The notes below the pieces were generated by a model. The model did no database searches and was not told the origin of the DNA. It saw nothing but the letters and a program-made list of their open reading frames with translations. The position numbers and the translations under genes are program-made. A stretch of 64,000 nucleotides of DNA from Pterois miles (taxonomy: Eukaryota; Chordata; Actinopteri; Perciformes; Scorpaenidae). The stretch is from positions 4,646,001 through 4,710,000 of the forward strand of contig CAMQGK010000650.1 in assembly GCA_947000775.1 (NCBI GenBank), in the 5' to 3' direction. Positions within the stretch are counted from its first letter, which is position 1. Each line of letters starts with the position of its first letter. Positions 32,401 through 43,745 of the stretch are shown here, one piece after another.

Positions 32401-34635
32401 GAGACCCACGTAGACCCATCTTAATCCTTTTTAGGGGGGTGCAGGTGCTTAGGATGATTATCTTTTACTTTCATTATCGTTATCCAATATCCAGCCATCC
32501 TGCTCAGAAACCCATTTGGGCCGCTTATGCCTGCGATCTAGTGCTAGGTCCTGACCCAGCCCTCCTGACCATCGGTGAGAGGAGGAACGAAGACTGACCG
32601 GTAGATCCAGAGCTTTGCCTTCAGGCTCAGCTCTCTCTTCACAACGGAGCGGTAAAGCGACGGTAATACGCCCCGCTGCTCCGATTCTCCGGCCAATCTC
32701 ACGTTCTGTTGTCTCCTCACTTGCGAGCAAGACCCCGAGGTACTTGAACTCCTTCACTTGGGGTGAAGACTCATTTAAGCAAAGTTTTGACATCTGTGTC
32801 TTGACATTCATCATTCTTCTGTGTATCATTATCAGATGAAGTTCATCAAAAGCTGCATAAAGTTTGTTGATATCTGGTTTCCTTTTCAAGATATTGACCA
32901 ATGAACTTTAAGAGGGCATGGCTAATTAAAAATGTAGTTTTAATGGAAATCAGTGAGTCATTTTTGGCCATGACGGCGTCCAGACACATGTCAGAGTAAA
33001 ATATGTCGGATCTCAAAAATTTACGATAAGAAAAGTTCTTGGAAAAATTCAGACCACAAGCTGTAACACAGAAAAATGATCACTACATCAAAAAATGCCT
33101 GAAGAGGGCACAAGGGTTAACTGTCCTCCAAAGACATCCTGTCTTTCTTCCTCTGCTCTGTGAGGACGGGACATCGTCCAACAACACGGGTGGCTTTGTT
33201 CATACAACAGTTTCAGCATCAAACTCCAAACCGGCCTCGTATGGGCGTCTGTTGTCTGCTAATAGAACCTTTAACCACCTGTGTTGTTGGTCAGAGTGTC
33301 CCAGACCTGCAGAGACCAGACTTCACTGATTCAGGCTGACTCTTTATTTAATCTTCGATCTGTACTTCCTCCTGTCGGTTGGAACAGTGACAGACAAATG
33401 GGCCAAAGATGACGTGGCTTTCACGTGGATCTGTCTGTAATTAACCCTCTGAGACCCACATTAGACCAGGTTTAGTCTTTTAGGGGGGTCCGGGAGGTAA
33501 CATAGAAGTGGTGAACATCATCTGAAAGCTGGGAACATGAACATTAACATGAGATGCAGCTCAGCACTGATTCAAGTTGTTCTAGTCACTAACATGATGA
33601 TATTAGTCTCTGATGTCCATCTTCAGGCTCTGTTATGTCTCATCAGTTGTTGCAGGAATTTCTGGGTTGATACCATTTGTTCCACAGATTTGGTGCTAAA
33701 TTGAACCATTTTTTACCACTGGAGAATTGATAAAAATGATCAATAATCCTCCTAAATACCACATTAAGACACCAAGACCTGGAGGAACACAACCCAGAGA
33801 ACCCATTTACATTCACACATCTGGAGGTCAGCGAGCCTTTGAGGATGTTTTCCTCAGTAAACTTTAGCCCAGCGATGGATTCTTTGGGTTTTTCTAGTTT
33901 CATATTCATCTGTAGCTTCACTGTGGCTTTAAATGTGAACCTACTAGAGTCTCTGAGAGACCGCAGATCCAGCAGGTCTCAGAGGGTTAACGTCCTGTTG
34001 AAATGTTTATCTGATGAACTAACATGGTCACAGCTGCTGTGCAGAATAAAAGAGGAGAGTCTTGCTCTACACGTGTGATCTGACTGACGCTTCTCTGAAT
34101 TATTGTAGTTGTATATTATTCTGCATCATTTATTTATATCAGTGCTGGCTGACTGATTCAATTAGTCAGTTCATCACAGAGACTCCCTGTAACTTCCTCT
34201 TGGTTCTTATAAAGTCCGATCAGTCCGACTAGCTGACGTTGTATTGAAAGTTTGAATACACTCTATGAATCTATCACAGCTGTAAAAGTCAAAGACAGCA
34301 GAGAGCAGGTGGTGAACAGGTAGACAGATGAGTGAGGTACGACGGAGGACCCACCACTCCATCCCAGCACGGTTGATGTCGTCCCACCAGCAGTCGCTGG
34401 GTTCCCCCAGACCCTCCGGCGTGGGCTGGCACTCAAACGTCCACAAGCGGTCGGAGCCGTCCGTCTCGCTGTAGTAGCTCCTGGCGGCCACGAGGACCTC
34501 CCCGTGGGGACACTGGAAGTTGAAGCTCTGGCGGTAGCCGTTGACCCACGCCATGTCGTGATGGTCGTGAGACTGAGCTGCCGCTGTGGCGAGCAAAGAG
34601 GACGCCAACACCGCCGCCAGCAAAGCAGGATTCAT
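29424..34635 (-). CDS. dpt: Dermatopontin (four coding exons)
   Basis: Secreted extracellular matrix protein that in vertebrates binds decorin, TGF-beta and fibronectin and helps collagen fibril assembly. Coding exons 34635-34355, 31993-31868, 29825-29718 and 29490-29424 join in frame on GT-AG boundaries (582 nt, 193 residues; human about 201). I start at the second methionine, MNPALLAAVLASSLLATAA, because it opens directly on a signal peptide ending near AAAQ. Family marks: WVNGYRQSFNFQCP, the DRxW motif three times (SDRLWTFEC, DREWQFYCC, DRQWKYILC), GEPSDCWWDDINRAGMEW, and paired cysteines. The alternative upstream start would add 12 basic residues before the signal peptide. Boundaries are inferred without transcripts. 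Confidence 0.95.
29718..29825 (-). CDS. dpt: dpt coding exon 3
   Basis: Acceptor GTGCAG|GAAGAC, donor CTCAG|GTTTGC, 108 nt, phase 2 at both ends. Encodes KTNDIPEQFREEAELVVPSY and then GYFVRGAQTTFSGVL, matching the family segment before the last DRxW repeat. It is found only by translation between splice sites. Confidence 0.92.
30111..30430 (+). mobile_element. AFC-type SINE with homopolymer-inflated body (dpt intron 2)
   Basis: The head (GGGAGTAGCTCAGTCTGTAG, B-box GGTTCAAGTCC) and tail (TTGAATTTCCC, GGGACTATAAGG) match the other copies. In the middle (about 30195-30325), the usual body is replaced by runs of G and C that still follow its order (CTCTGGGGGGCAGCG, GAGCAAACCCCCC). This pattern suggests base-calling or consensus error. 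Frames predicted across it are meaningless. Confidence 0.8.
30431..31867. other. dpt intron 2, remainder
   Basis: Contains an R4-type fragment around 30600-30810 (CAAGAAAACCACTTAGTCAA, GGCATTTATACGCC). The rest has no recognised feature. Confidence 0.4.
31868..31993 (-). CDS. dpt: dpt coding exon 2 (second DRxW repeat)
   Basis: Acceptor TTTGCAG|GACATC, donor TGCAT|GTACGT. Encodes CTRNGLVAGVQSKYF, DREWQFYCC and KRRCPYSC. Confidence 0.94.
32392..32450 (+). mobile_element. Truncated piggyBac-like MITE end (family P1)
   Basis: TTAACCCCCTGAGACCCACG followed by TAGACC and TTTTTAGGGGGG matches the left end of the intact P1 element at 33445-33986. Only about 60 bp is present, next to a LINE fragment. 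Confidence 0.55.
32458..32901 (-). pseudogene. Non-LTR retrotransposon reverse-transcriptase remnant
   Basis: A 147-residue open frame contains KEFKYLGVLLASEETTEREI then GRRIGAA, which resembles the segment of fish LINE reverse transcriptases that follows the catalytic core (EFKYLGV... EIDRRIGAA). The catalytic motif itself is absent and the following sequence is frameshifted. It lies in dpt intron 1. Clade not assigned. Confidence 0.6.
33445..33986 (+). mobile_element. piggyBac-like MITE (family P1), intact with TTAA sites
   Basis: A 542-bp element flanked by TTAA (33441-33444 and 33987-33990) with inverted termini CCCTCTGAGACC and GGTCTCAGAGGG. TTAA duplication and CCC-type ends are the piggyBac signature. 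No transposase. It sits in dpt intron 1. Related copies: 32392, 40219-41217 (degraded) and 50924. Confidence 0.8.
34355..34635 (-). CDS. dpt: dpt coding exon 1 (signal peptide, first DRxW repeat)
   Basis: Residues 1-93 plus two bases. I chose the donor GAGTG|GTGGGT rather than the following TGG|GTCCTC because only the former keeps frame with exon 2 and gives GMEWTSTCTRNG, collinear with the family's GMEWYQTCSNNG. Confidence 0.9.
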
Positions 34636-34671
34636 GTTGGAGGGATCGGTCCGTCTGCGGCGCTTCCTCAC

Positions 34672-35177
34672 AGCTGCCTCACTTTAAACTCCTCCGAGTC
34701 TTTTGCCGTCCAGATGTTTCCCAACCAGGACTGATGTGTAATTTACTGCTCGTGGGACAAATCCAAAAGTGGACCTCACTTGACATTTTAAGGTGGACTC
34801 TGAGACACAGCACTGGCAAAGTCTCATCGTAGATAAGGGTTGACCTTAAAACAACAGCACTTTCACATGACAGGAGTTAACCATCTAATTACTCAGCTGG
34901 TAACTCGACACTGTGTGTGTTTGATGCACATTATCACTTTGGATAATAAAACTGTTTTATTTCATCATGTTTTCTTGTGTTATTGTTGTTTTTTCCTAAT
35001 CAGCTGCTGCTCATCTGAAAATAATGAGTGAATCTTACTTATATTTCACCAAATAGACATAAAAACACATTATTTAGTCACAGTCCGAACACACAAAAGT
35101 CTTTTTTCCCGTTTCCGTACGAGCATTTCAGATCACCACCTGCTTTATATACAGTATAAAGATAATAAAGACAGAAC
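34672..35177. promoter_or_regulatory. dpt upstream region
   Basis: Holds the dpt 5' UTR and proximal promoter on position alone. I see no strong core motif. The distal part is AT-rich. Confidence 0.35.
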
Positions 35178-36303
35178 TGGGCTGGTCAGCACTGTCGGCT
35201 CACAGCAGGAGGGTTGCAGGTCTGAATCTGGCTTGGAGTCCTTCTGTGTGGAGTTTGCATGTTCTCCCCGTGTTAGTGTGGGTTTTCTCCAGGTTCTCCG
35301 GTTTCCTCCCACAGTCCAAAGACATGCAGGACTCTAAATGTCCCATGTGCATGAATGGTTGTCTAACTCTATTAGGGGTGGGACGGTTCGGTTCGGTTTT
35401 ATTGATGGCTCAGGCCATTACTGTGTAGCTCCGGTGTTTGCGAGGCGGCATATTATCGCACAGCTCAGGTACCTGAATCAGGCTGCAGATCTTCAGCTGT
35501 AAACCTCCTGATGCTTTAGTTGTGTAGCTGCTCTGAGTCTGCATGTAGAGGCTGTTTAATTCTGCTGGGAGAAGGAGTCGCTCTTTCCTCCCCGACTCTC
35601 TGCTCCTATCAACACCGGAGTGACGTCTCCCTAAATCATTCATCATATTGGAAGTATTGCTGCTAGCATTAGCCACATGTAGCACAGACGTTTTATCCAC
35701 CACTATTTTCCCGTCACCGTCATACGTAACACCAAATCATTACCGCTCCCACACAGCAGAGAAACGACGGCGGTGGATCCTCCACCTGAACTTTATCATG
35801 TCCTCTCTCCATTTCCTCAACCAATCACAGCCGGACTCTGCTCTTCATCAGTCTGAGAAGGAAGGAGGCGGGGTCACGCCTCATCAACGCCTCGTGTCTT
35901 TGGCGGTACAACACATGCACTATAAAATGTGGTCCGTCCTCACCGAAACTGAGCCAATCACAACGAATGACCTCAGCTTCAGTTACACTGAGCATGTTCT
36001 ACCTCATATTCCTGTCCACCGTGTCCCAGCCTCTTTCATAGGCCTTGATTTCTAGTGGGACAATAAACAGGATGAAAAAAATTCACAATCAGCCTCAAAA
36101 TCTATTTCAAATGAACCGAACGATACGTACACGACCCGAACCGTGAGTAGAGAACCGAACGGTTCAGATTTTTACCAGAACTGTTCCCATCCCTAGCCTC
36201 TATGGACCTGTCCAGGGGGAACCCCGCCTTCACCCAATGCCAGCTGAGAATGGCTCAAGCCCCCTGTGACCCCTAATGGTGTAAGCGGTTGAAGATGGAT
36301 GGG
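35178..36303 (+). mobile_element. tRNA-derived SINE split by a hAT-like insertion
   Basis: The head and first body segment lie at about 35178-35372 and the last segment (GGACCTGTCCAGGGGGAACC to GCGGTTGAAGATGGATGGG) at 36196-36303. The order matches the intact copies at 3155 and 21935, with the break inside CTCTAT. Confidence 0.75.
35373..36195. mobile_element. hAT-like nonautonomous element inside a SINE
   Basis: Ends TAGGGGTGGGACGG and CCCATCCCTA are inverted. The flanking octamers AACTCTAT (35365-35372) and GCCTCTAT (36196-36203) agree at six of eight positions, as expected for the 8-bp duplication of hAT transposons. Subterminal GGTTCGGTTCGG and CCGAACGGTTC also pair. Open frames of 97 and 135 residues inside show no transposase similarity that I can recognise. 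Confidence 0.65.
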
Positions 36304-37497
36304 TAATGACAGAGCCTACAGGTGGCCGGAGCAGGCAGACTATAACTCACAGGTAACCCTCCGATGTTTGGAAACCGTCTCTAACTGATCTAGCGGATAT
36401 TTACTGGTTGGGAAGTCAGAAGGTGTTCAGACAGAAACAGTCAACTGAGTTCAGCTGGTTTATTAAACAGATGGCCGGTGAGCCTCCATCTAACTGAGTT
36501 AGTCAATTAGTGGTGTTGGGTCGTAGATGAGCCAAATATCGCCCTTGAATCGTAACGTATCTTTGTAAAAACGTACTGTTACACCCCTAAAATGCCCACA
36601 TTCATCATGTTTGTTGTAAAATTATTCATTAGAGTAGAAATCCATTTAGCAGACCAGCTTAACTTGGCCAGAACGTTTCATCTCCACAGTAAGACCAGAA
36701 GAAATACAAAAATGCAAAATTAAAAAAATAAAACAATAATAAAAACCTACAATAACATCTGATCTATCACATCAGGACTACAGTATATCTATACATCTAT
36801 ATATCTACTATATCTGTGTATCAGCTCTACATGAAGGTAACTGAATAAAGGTCAGAGAGGTCATGAAAACAGACACTGACTTGGCTGCTCAGATCCAGAT
36901 CACTGAGCGCTGACACCACCCAGCATCCACTCAGTAGAAACCACACTCATCCATTTTCTTCACTCTATCACAAGATAACAGCGATGAGATTCTCCACAGC
37001 TTCTCCTGTTCCTGTGAAACATCCACAGCACATCAGACTCTGTTAGCGAATGAGCTCATCTTAGTAGTTTGTCCCAGAAGAGTTCAGCATAAAAACGACA
37101 TTTGGATCCACATCACACCGACCAGGCTGCTCCTTCTTATACCTGATGCTCTGTCAGCGGCGTATGAGCCACGTAACGGTGAACCGGGACAGGTGACGTA
37201 GTACGAAGAGGTCAGGGTGGATGGGTGGGTCTACAGACGGAGACGTCCATTATTCCAGCGGTTCAATAATCAGGAAAGTGTCCCATTGGAACCAACGTCC
37301 TTATGTAACATCTGCCTGTTTCATCCTCACCAAATACACAAGTTCAGCTTAACTTTACCTCCATTTGATAGTCGTTAGGTGTACATATTTGTATTATTAT
37401 ATTATTAATATTTTAATGCAGTTATTTTATTCATAGTACAATATCCATGTTAACAATGGAGCTATAAAAGCTCATTACTGAAGGAACGAGTCAGACC
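36304..37497. other. Intergenic, no recognised content
   Basis: AT-rich segment near 36700-36830; no gene and no named repeat seen. Confidence 0.4.
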
Positions 37498-37911
37498 AAA
37501 ACAACGTTAACGGTCAGCCGTTGACCACTGCTGTCAGTGGTACGAAACAACGTTAACGGTCAGCCGTTGGCCTCCGCTGTCAGCGGTACGAAACAACGTT
37601 AACGGTCAGCCGTTGGCCACCGCTGTCAGCGGTACGAAACAACGTTAACGGTCAGCCGTTGACCTCCGCTGTCAGCGGTACGAAACAACGTTAACGGTCA
37701 GCCGTTGACCTCCGCTGTCAGCGGTACGAAACAACGTTAACGGTCAGCCGTTGGCCTCCGCTGTCAGTGGTACGAAACAACGTTAACGGTCAGCCGTTGG
37801 CCTCCGCTGTCAGCGGTACGAAACAACGTTAACGGTCAGCCGTTGGCCTCCGCTGTCAGCGGTACGAAACAACGTTAACGGTCAGCCGTTGACCACCGCT
37901 GTCAGCGGTAC
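37498..37911. repeat. 46-bp minisatellite of paired hairpins
   Basis: Nine units in exact 46-bp steps. Each has the palindrome AACGTT, a perfect hairpin AACGG-TCAG-CCGTT and a second hairpin CCGCT-GTC-AGCGG. Two transition positions (GGCC/GACC and CTCC/CACC) and a paired change in unit 1 (CCACTG with CAGTGG) account for nearly all variation. Confidence 0.93.
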
Positions 37912-38119
37912 AAACATTGTTAATGGGGCTGTCATAGGCTGTTTATAGAAGTGAACAGAACAGAGACCTTATCGGCTTTCGTCCCATTACCAGAAAACGT
38001 CCGTTGTTCCGGAGGCCCGTTGCTCTAAACATACACCACCAGTCCACGTGAAGGGTCCACCATATTAAGTTCCATCTTAAACCCGTCAGCGGGCGTAGAC
38101 GTGGGTTATAAAACCCTCC

Positions 38120-38366
38120 AACAGTGAGTCTGCATCAATGCACTGTAATAACGGGCCGGTAGAACAATGGCATGGCATCATAAAAACACCAGACTTCCAC
38201 CAGCAGACCTCCTAGAGTGAAGATCCTGGTCTCATCTGAAACTAGAGAACCTGATGGATCCATCAGTACCAACCAGGTCAGACTACTACTACTACTACTA
38301 CTACTACATCCTGGTCTCATCTGAAACTAGAGAACCTGATGGATCCATCAGTACCAACCAGGTCAG

Positions 38367-38407
<41 letters not shown>

Positions 38408-38466
38408 ATCCTGGTCTCATCTGAAACTAGAGAACCTGATGGATCCATCAGTACCAACCAGGTCAG

Positions 38467-38501
<35 letters not shown>

Positions 38502-38648
38502 ATCCTGGTCTCATCTGAAACTAGAGAACCTGATGGATCCATCGGTACCAACCAGGTCAGACTACTACTACTACTACTACTACTACTACATCCTGGTCTC
38601 ATTTGAAACTGGAGAACCTGATGGATCCATCAGTACCAACCAGGTCAG

Positions 38649-38686
<38 letters not shown>

Positions 38687-39640
38687 ATCCTGGTCTCATT
38701 TGAAACTGGAGAACCTGATGGATCCATCGGTACCAACCAGGTCAGACTACTACTACTACTACTCACACACACATCCGTCTCATAAACAAGAGAACCGAGG
38801 ATCCACAACCACAACTACTACTACTACTACTACTACATCCTGGTCTCATTTGAAACTGGAGAACCTGATGGATCCATCAGTACCAACCAGGTCAGACTAC
38901 TACTACTACTACTACTGCTAGTACTACTACTACTACTACTACTACATCCTGGTCTCATCTGAAACTAGAGAACCTGATGGATCCATCGGTACCAACCAGG
39001 TCAGACTAGCTGGTCCCTTGACCTCTGACCTCCAGATATGTGATTGTCCAAAAAAATGTCTGCAAAAAAAAATCTGAAAAATGTTCAAATAAAAGTCTGA
39101 AAATTGTACACAAAATGTCACAAAATGTCCAAAAGTCTCAAAAAATATCTGGAAAAAGAATCTTGAAAACTGTTTGAAAATTGTCCCAAAAAATCCAGAA
39201 AATTCCAGAAGAAAGGCAGAGGAAAAGTCTGATCATCGACGTACAAACTGTCTCTGACCTCCAGATGTGTGGATGTAAATGGGTTCTCTGGGTCCCCACC
39301 AGTCTCCCCTTTACAGACATGCCCACTTTATGATAGTCCCAGTCAGTCTGGATCAAGTCCTAGTCCAGTCAGCACTCTGACACACTGACAGCTGTTGTTG
39401 TCTGTTGGGCTGCAGTTTGCCATGTTCTGATTGGAGCAGATTGTTGATGCTACAGTCAGAACCTGGGAGGGTTTCTGGACAATATCTGGTATTGATTAGT
39501 GTTGTTATTGATTTACAATAATAAATATATACATACATTTACAGAAAGCAGCAGATTAGTCCACTAACATGTTGATCAGATGATTAAATACTGGACTGAT
39601 CTCCCTTTAAGGGTCATTTTGAACAGATAAAACATGTGGT
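38120..39640 (+). mobile_element. MITE family R1, copy c, with internal tandem expansion
   Basis: The R1 segment CTGGTCTCATCTGAAACTAG ... CAACCAGGTCAGACTA is repeated about eight times (38205-39010), each joined by a (CTA)n tract of different length. From about 39010 the element continues as in copies a and b to about 39640. One unit near 38765-38820 is disrupted (CTCACACACACATCC). Confidence 0.75.
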
Positions 39641-40218
39641 TAATAGTAATTAACAGCTTTGTGATATTTCTGACTCTGTTCACCTGATCTGAACCTGAAT
39701 GTCTAAGCAAACTAAAGTAAACGGTGGTGTCTGAGTTCTGTGTAATTGAACAGTCCAGACATGTGAGTATAATGTGTGTGGTAGCCCAGCCAGCCTACAT
39801 GCTCTCTGTGTTTGGCGGCCATTGAGAGGCGCTAATAGCTGCTGTCTGTGTGATTAGCGAGGAGAGAAACGCTTCAGGCCGCCGTGCGCCTGACAATCTG
39901 ATCCCATGTGAGACGCATCTAAAAATAAAGAACAGCACATGTTCAGGAGTAGTGAGCGTGAGGAGTTCCACAAAAGTCAAAATGGAGCAGAACCGGAGGT
40001 ATTTATAGGAACTATTGTCTATTTAAAAGTGTCTATTTCGAGCAGAGCTGCTGGGGAATGTAGGGCTTCATTCATAACACTCTGATGTGCCGGTGACATC
40101 CAGACGCCGAGCTCAGAGATCACACAGTGGAGGCCACCACGCACAAACCAACCAGACCCCAACTGCTCCAACACCGCTGGCAAAGGAAACCTGACCATGG
40201 ATAAAAATCTTTTGATAA
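39641..40218. other. Intergenic, no recognised content
   Basis: No gene or named repeat seen. Confidence 0.4.
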
Positions 40219-40662
40219 TCCCCCTGAGACCCCCGATCCTGACTGACTTTACTGTCTGTCAGAGGCTCTAGTAGCTTCAGTTTTAGGGTCAGAGTGAAGA
40301 TACTGTTTCCATTAAATAACACTAACCAAAATTACACTAAAGTTTAGAGGAAAAACTGTCCTGTCCATATTTAAACGGGTCCGTTGACCTCTGACCTCCA
40401 GATGTGTGGATGTAAATGTGTTCTCTGGGTCCCCACCAGTCTCCCCTTTACAGACATGCCCACTTTCTGATAGTCCCAGTCAGTATAACTGTGTTATTGT
40501 CTCCTCCTCTAAATGGTGGATCTGAGTATTTCTGCATACTGGGTCCATAAACAGTGTTGAATCCCATAAACTGGGTCTCAGTGTAAAGCTGAGACTCTGG
40601 TGGATCAATGAGTCCAACTGGATTCATGTGTGATGATGTTAGTCCCCATAGGAGCCATTTCA

Positions 40663-40698
<36 letters not shown>

Positions 40699-41217
40699 AT
40701 CCTGGTAACTAGAGACCTAGAGCTACTCTGACTATCAGGGGGTTTCTGAGACCTTCACACTACACTGGTGATCAACATCTAATCAGAGAAAAATACAGAA
40801 ATCTCCAAATGTCAAAAGTTGTTGATCCCAACAACTGATGAGACATAATAGAGCATGAAGATGGACATCAGATACTAATATCATCATATTATAAACCCTG
40901 ATACACTTTTACATTTTATTCTAATAAATTAATTTGTGTTTATTTTTGATTTATGTCTAGAACAACTTGACCCTCAGAGCTGAGCAGAATCTCAGATTCA
41001 TTTCCAGGTTCCAGCTTTCAGATGATGTTCACCACTTCTATGAGACATCTACTGCTGACCTGCTATCTCCCCCTAAAGCCCCCCTGGACCCCCTAAAGAC
41101 CCCCTGGACCCCCTAAAGCCCCCCTTGACCCCCTAAAGCCCCCCTGGACCCCCTAAAGCCCCCCTGGACCCCCTGAAAGAGACTAAAATGGGTCTATTGT
41201 GGGTCTCAGAGGGTCAA
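40219..41217. mobile_element. Degraded P1-type element with R1-like interior
   Basis: Begins CCCCTGAGACCCCC and ends GTGGGTCTCAGAGGGTCAA, matching the P1 inverted ends. The interior near 40287-40490 is R1-like (AGAGTGAAGATACTG, ACCTCTGACCTCCAGATGTG). A (CTA)n tract lies at 40661-40697, and 40850-41060 mirrors the P1 left arm. TTAA sites are mutated. Confidence 0.55.
41066..41178. repeat. 20-bp minisatellite (CCCCCTAAAGCCCCCCTGGA)
   Basis: About six units inside the degraded P1-type element; C-rich on the plus strand. Confidence 0.85.
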
Positions 41218-41466
41218 TGATGTAGGGAAGCTTAGTGATCTAGTGTGGTTGCATTTTGAATGCACTCCAGTGATGAGTCTGATTTTAAAAATGACAGAAA
41301 CATCTTTGTGTCAGATGTGAACATACGTCTGTTCTAAGATGAACATCTGGCAGCTACATCTGCTTTTCACTGAATCCAGGACCAGCTTTCATACCGTCCT
41401 GGCTCTCAGGCAACATGTGTCGTATCTACTGGAGGAAATATAACATTAATACGTGTGATTTCTTGT

Positions 41467-41750
41467 GAGGCTGCACAGTGGTGCAGTGGTTCGTACAGTC
41501 GCCTCACAGCAAGAGGGTCACAGGTTTGAATCCGGCTTGGGATCCTTCTGTGTGGAGTTTGCATGTTCTCCTCGTGTTAGCGTGAGTTTTCTCCAGGTGC
41601 TCCGGTTTCCTCCCGCAGTCCAAAGACATGCAGGTTAACTGATGACTCTAAATATCCAGTAGGTGTGAATGTGAGTGTGAATGGTTGTCTGTCTCTATGT
41701 GTCCTGTGGACGGGAGACCTGTCCAGGGTGGACCTGCCTTCACTCAATGC
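41467..41750 (+). mobile_element. Degraded tRNA-derived SINE (GGAT-tail family, tail missing)
   Basis: AGTGGTGCAGTGGTTCGTAC, CCTCACAGCAAGAGGGTCAC and TGCATGTTCTCCTCGTG match the family, which stops near 41750 before the usual tail. More diverged than the other copies. Confidence 0.75.
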
Positions 41751-43337
41751 CGATGTCTTGTATATAGGATCGTGTCCCTGGTTGGGCTTTAAAGAAAACC
41801 ATATAAATATATAATACCACATCATACATTAAATTACATATTAAAACATTGTACACTACAATCCCTGTACATATTTATGTTCCTAATCAATAATCAATGA
41901 CCACGGGTTTGGTTCAGTTTCAGCCAGTGATCACTGATCTCCTTCAGGTGAGGTTGTCGTTGTATCTCCGTTGGTTCGGCGCTCCAGAGACCTATTCCTG
42001 TAAAAAGACGATGCTCTGCTCTGCAGTTACCCTTCATTGATCCTCTAGTGGATATTACCTTTTTTATTTATTTTAGGACACATGGATGGCACATTTAACA
42101 CATTTAAAAATCAGTTTGATAAACTTGATAAAACTATCAGAACTGAGCAGCTCCTACTTTTTCAGGATTACACAGTGGAGCCATCGTGTTTTCAGCGGAT
42201 CCTTTAGAGTAAAGTCACCTGATAACAAGAACGGTTGTGTTTCCGTTAGCGGTGAATGAGTCGTTTATATCTACACAGAGAGCTGGTCGTCTCTCCACAG
42301 AGTCTGCCATGTTGCACGCCCATGTTACTACAGCAGCCCACAACAGACAAACCAAACTGTCGATAACACTCACTTCTACTGTACACACTGGCTCTGCTCC
42401 GGACGGCTGTAGAGACGTCATTCACAAAGCAGTTATGGCGCATGCATTAAACCACATGTCCTAAAATGAGCCATCTGATATGAAAATACAAGTGTGAAGA
42501 ATCATCAACATAATTATCTTTGAAAATCCGATCAAAACAAACCATCCAAACCAACTCAGTCTTCTTTTCTAGTTGTGAATGAGTGGGCTGAAACTTGACT
42601 AAAAACACAACTATCTCTGGTATGCAGGTTACACAACTGCCACTGTGAGTGAGTCAAAAGGTCCCCCAGCATGGTCCGTCCTCCCATCAGGCCTCTGCTA
42701 CTCAATAGCGCTTCACTGATAAAATTAAGGGGCCGGCCAAAAGGCCACCATAATAACGTCTACGAAACAAATGGCTTTGCTTCAGGCGGTAACCTCGTTA
42801 GAACAATGCGTGGCGGTCGCTCGGAGGATGTGTCTGTGCCGGGGCTGGCGAGGCAGGCAGGCAGAGATAAGCCTCACTGACAGTCATGATAATGGGAGAG
42901 CAGGAATGATTGCCTGGAAAATAATCACTCCCCAAGTATTTCAGGCGCATGATACCCTGTTCTCATTTATTAGCCTGTGTCGAAGCCACAACGTCCCCTT
43001 CAGGCTTCAAGGTCATCTGGGAGATGATACGCAACAGCCAAAATGTTTGCAAGGTGCACTTATTTCATCTCCGTTACCCGAACAGAAACACTGACTTCAT
43101 CATTTTGTTGTGATGCATAACTGCACATATCTGTGTTTCATATTCTGACATTGTCACACACAAATGAACAGGAAAGTATTAGTTCTGCTTGGAGAACCAG
43201 AACAGTTTAATAACTGTGTCTCGTCTCTTCGGACAGAACCCAGAGAGTCGGACCACCAGACCCAGAACTCGCTCCAGTGGCTCAGAGCCACCAAACCAAC
43301 ACTCAGCAGCTACTGTGGACGCCAGACACTGCGTTTC
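41751..43337. other. Intergenic, no recognised content
   Basis: No gene or named repeat identified; several short open frames without similarity. Confidence 0.4.
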
Positions 43338-43735
43338 CACTGCATGGTCAGTACGGCAAGGTACAGTACGGCATGGTACTGGAAGGTACAGTACACTACG
43401 GGATGGTACGGTACAGTACGGTACAGTACGGCATGATACAGCATGACACTGGAAGGTACAGTACACTACGGGATGGTACGGTACAGTACGGTACAGTATG
43501 GCATGATACAGCATGGCACTGGAAGGTACAGTACACTACGGGATGGGACGGTACAGTACGGTACAGTATGGCATGATACAGCATGACACTGGAAGGTACA
43601 GTACACTACGGCATGGTACAGTACAGTACGGTACAGTACGGTACGGTATGGTACGGTTCAGTATAATATGGCATAGAATGATACAGTATAGTACGGCATG
43701 GCATGACACGGTAGGGAAGGGTATGGTATAGCATG
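43338..43735. repeat. 70-bp GTAC-rich minisatellite
   Basis: Four units with exact 70-bp steps (43378, 43448, 43518, 43588), each built from GGTACAGTACGGTACAGTAC-like 10-bp subrepeats, with a degenerate tail to 43735. GTAC is self-complementary, so both strands look alike and open frames overlap. Confidence 0.9.
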
Positions 43736-43745
43736 CTTTTACACT

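Noticed and set aside
34350..34354. dpt exon 1 donor one codon-fragment later (TGG|GTCCTC)
   Set aside because: It breaks frame with exon 2. GAGTG|GTGGGT keeps phase and matches the family alignment, so no frameshift needs to be invoked.
34636..34671. Upstream methionine as the dpt start
   Set aside because: It would put 12 mostly basic residues before the signal peptide; the second methionine opens directly on the hydrophobic segment, as in the family.
35373..36195. Protein-coding gene (97- and 135-residue frames)
   Set aside because: They lie inside a hAT-like element bounded by inverted ends and an 8-bp duplication, with no recognised domain.
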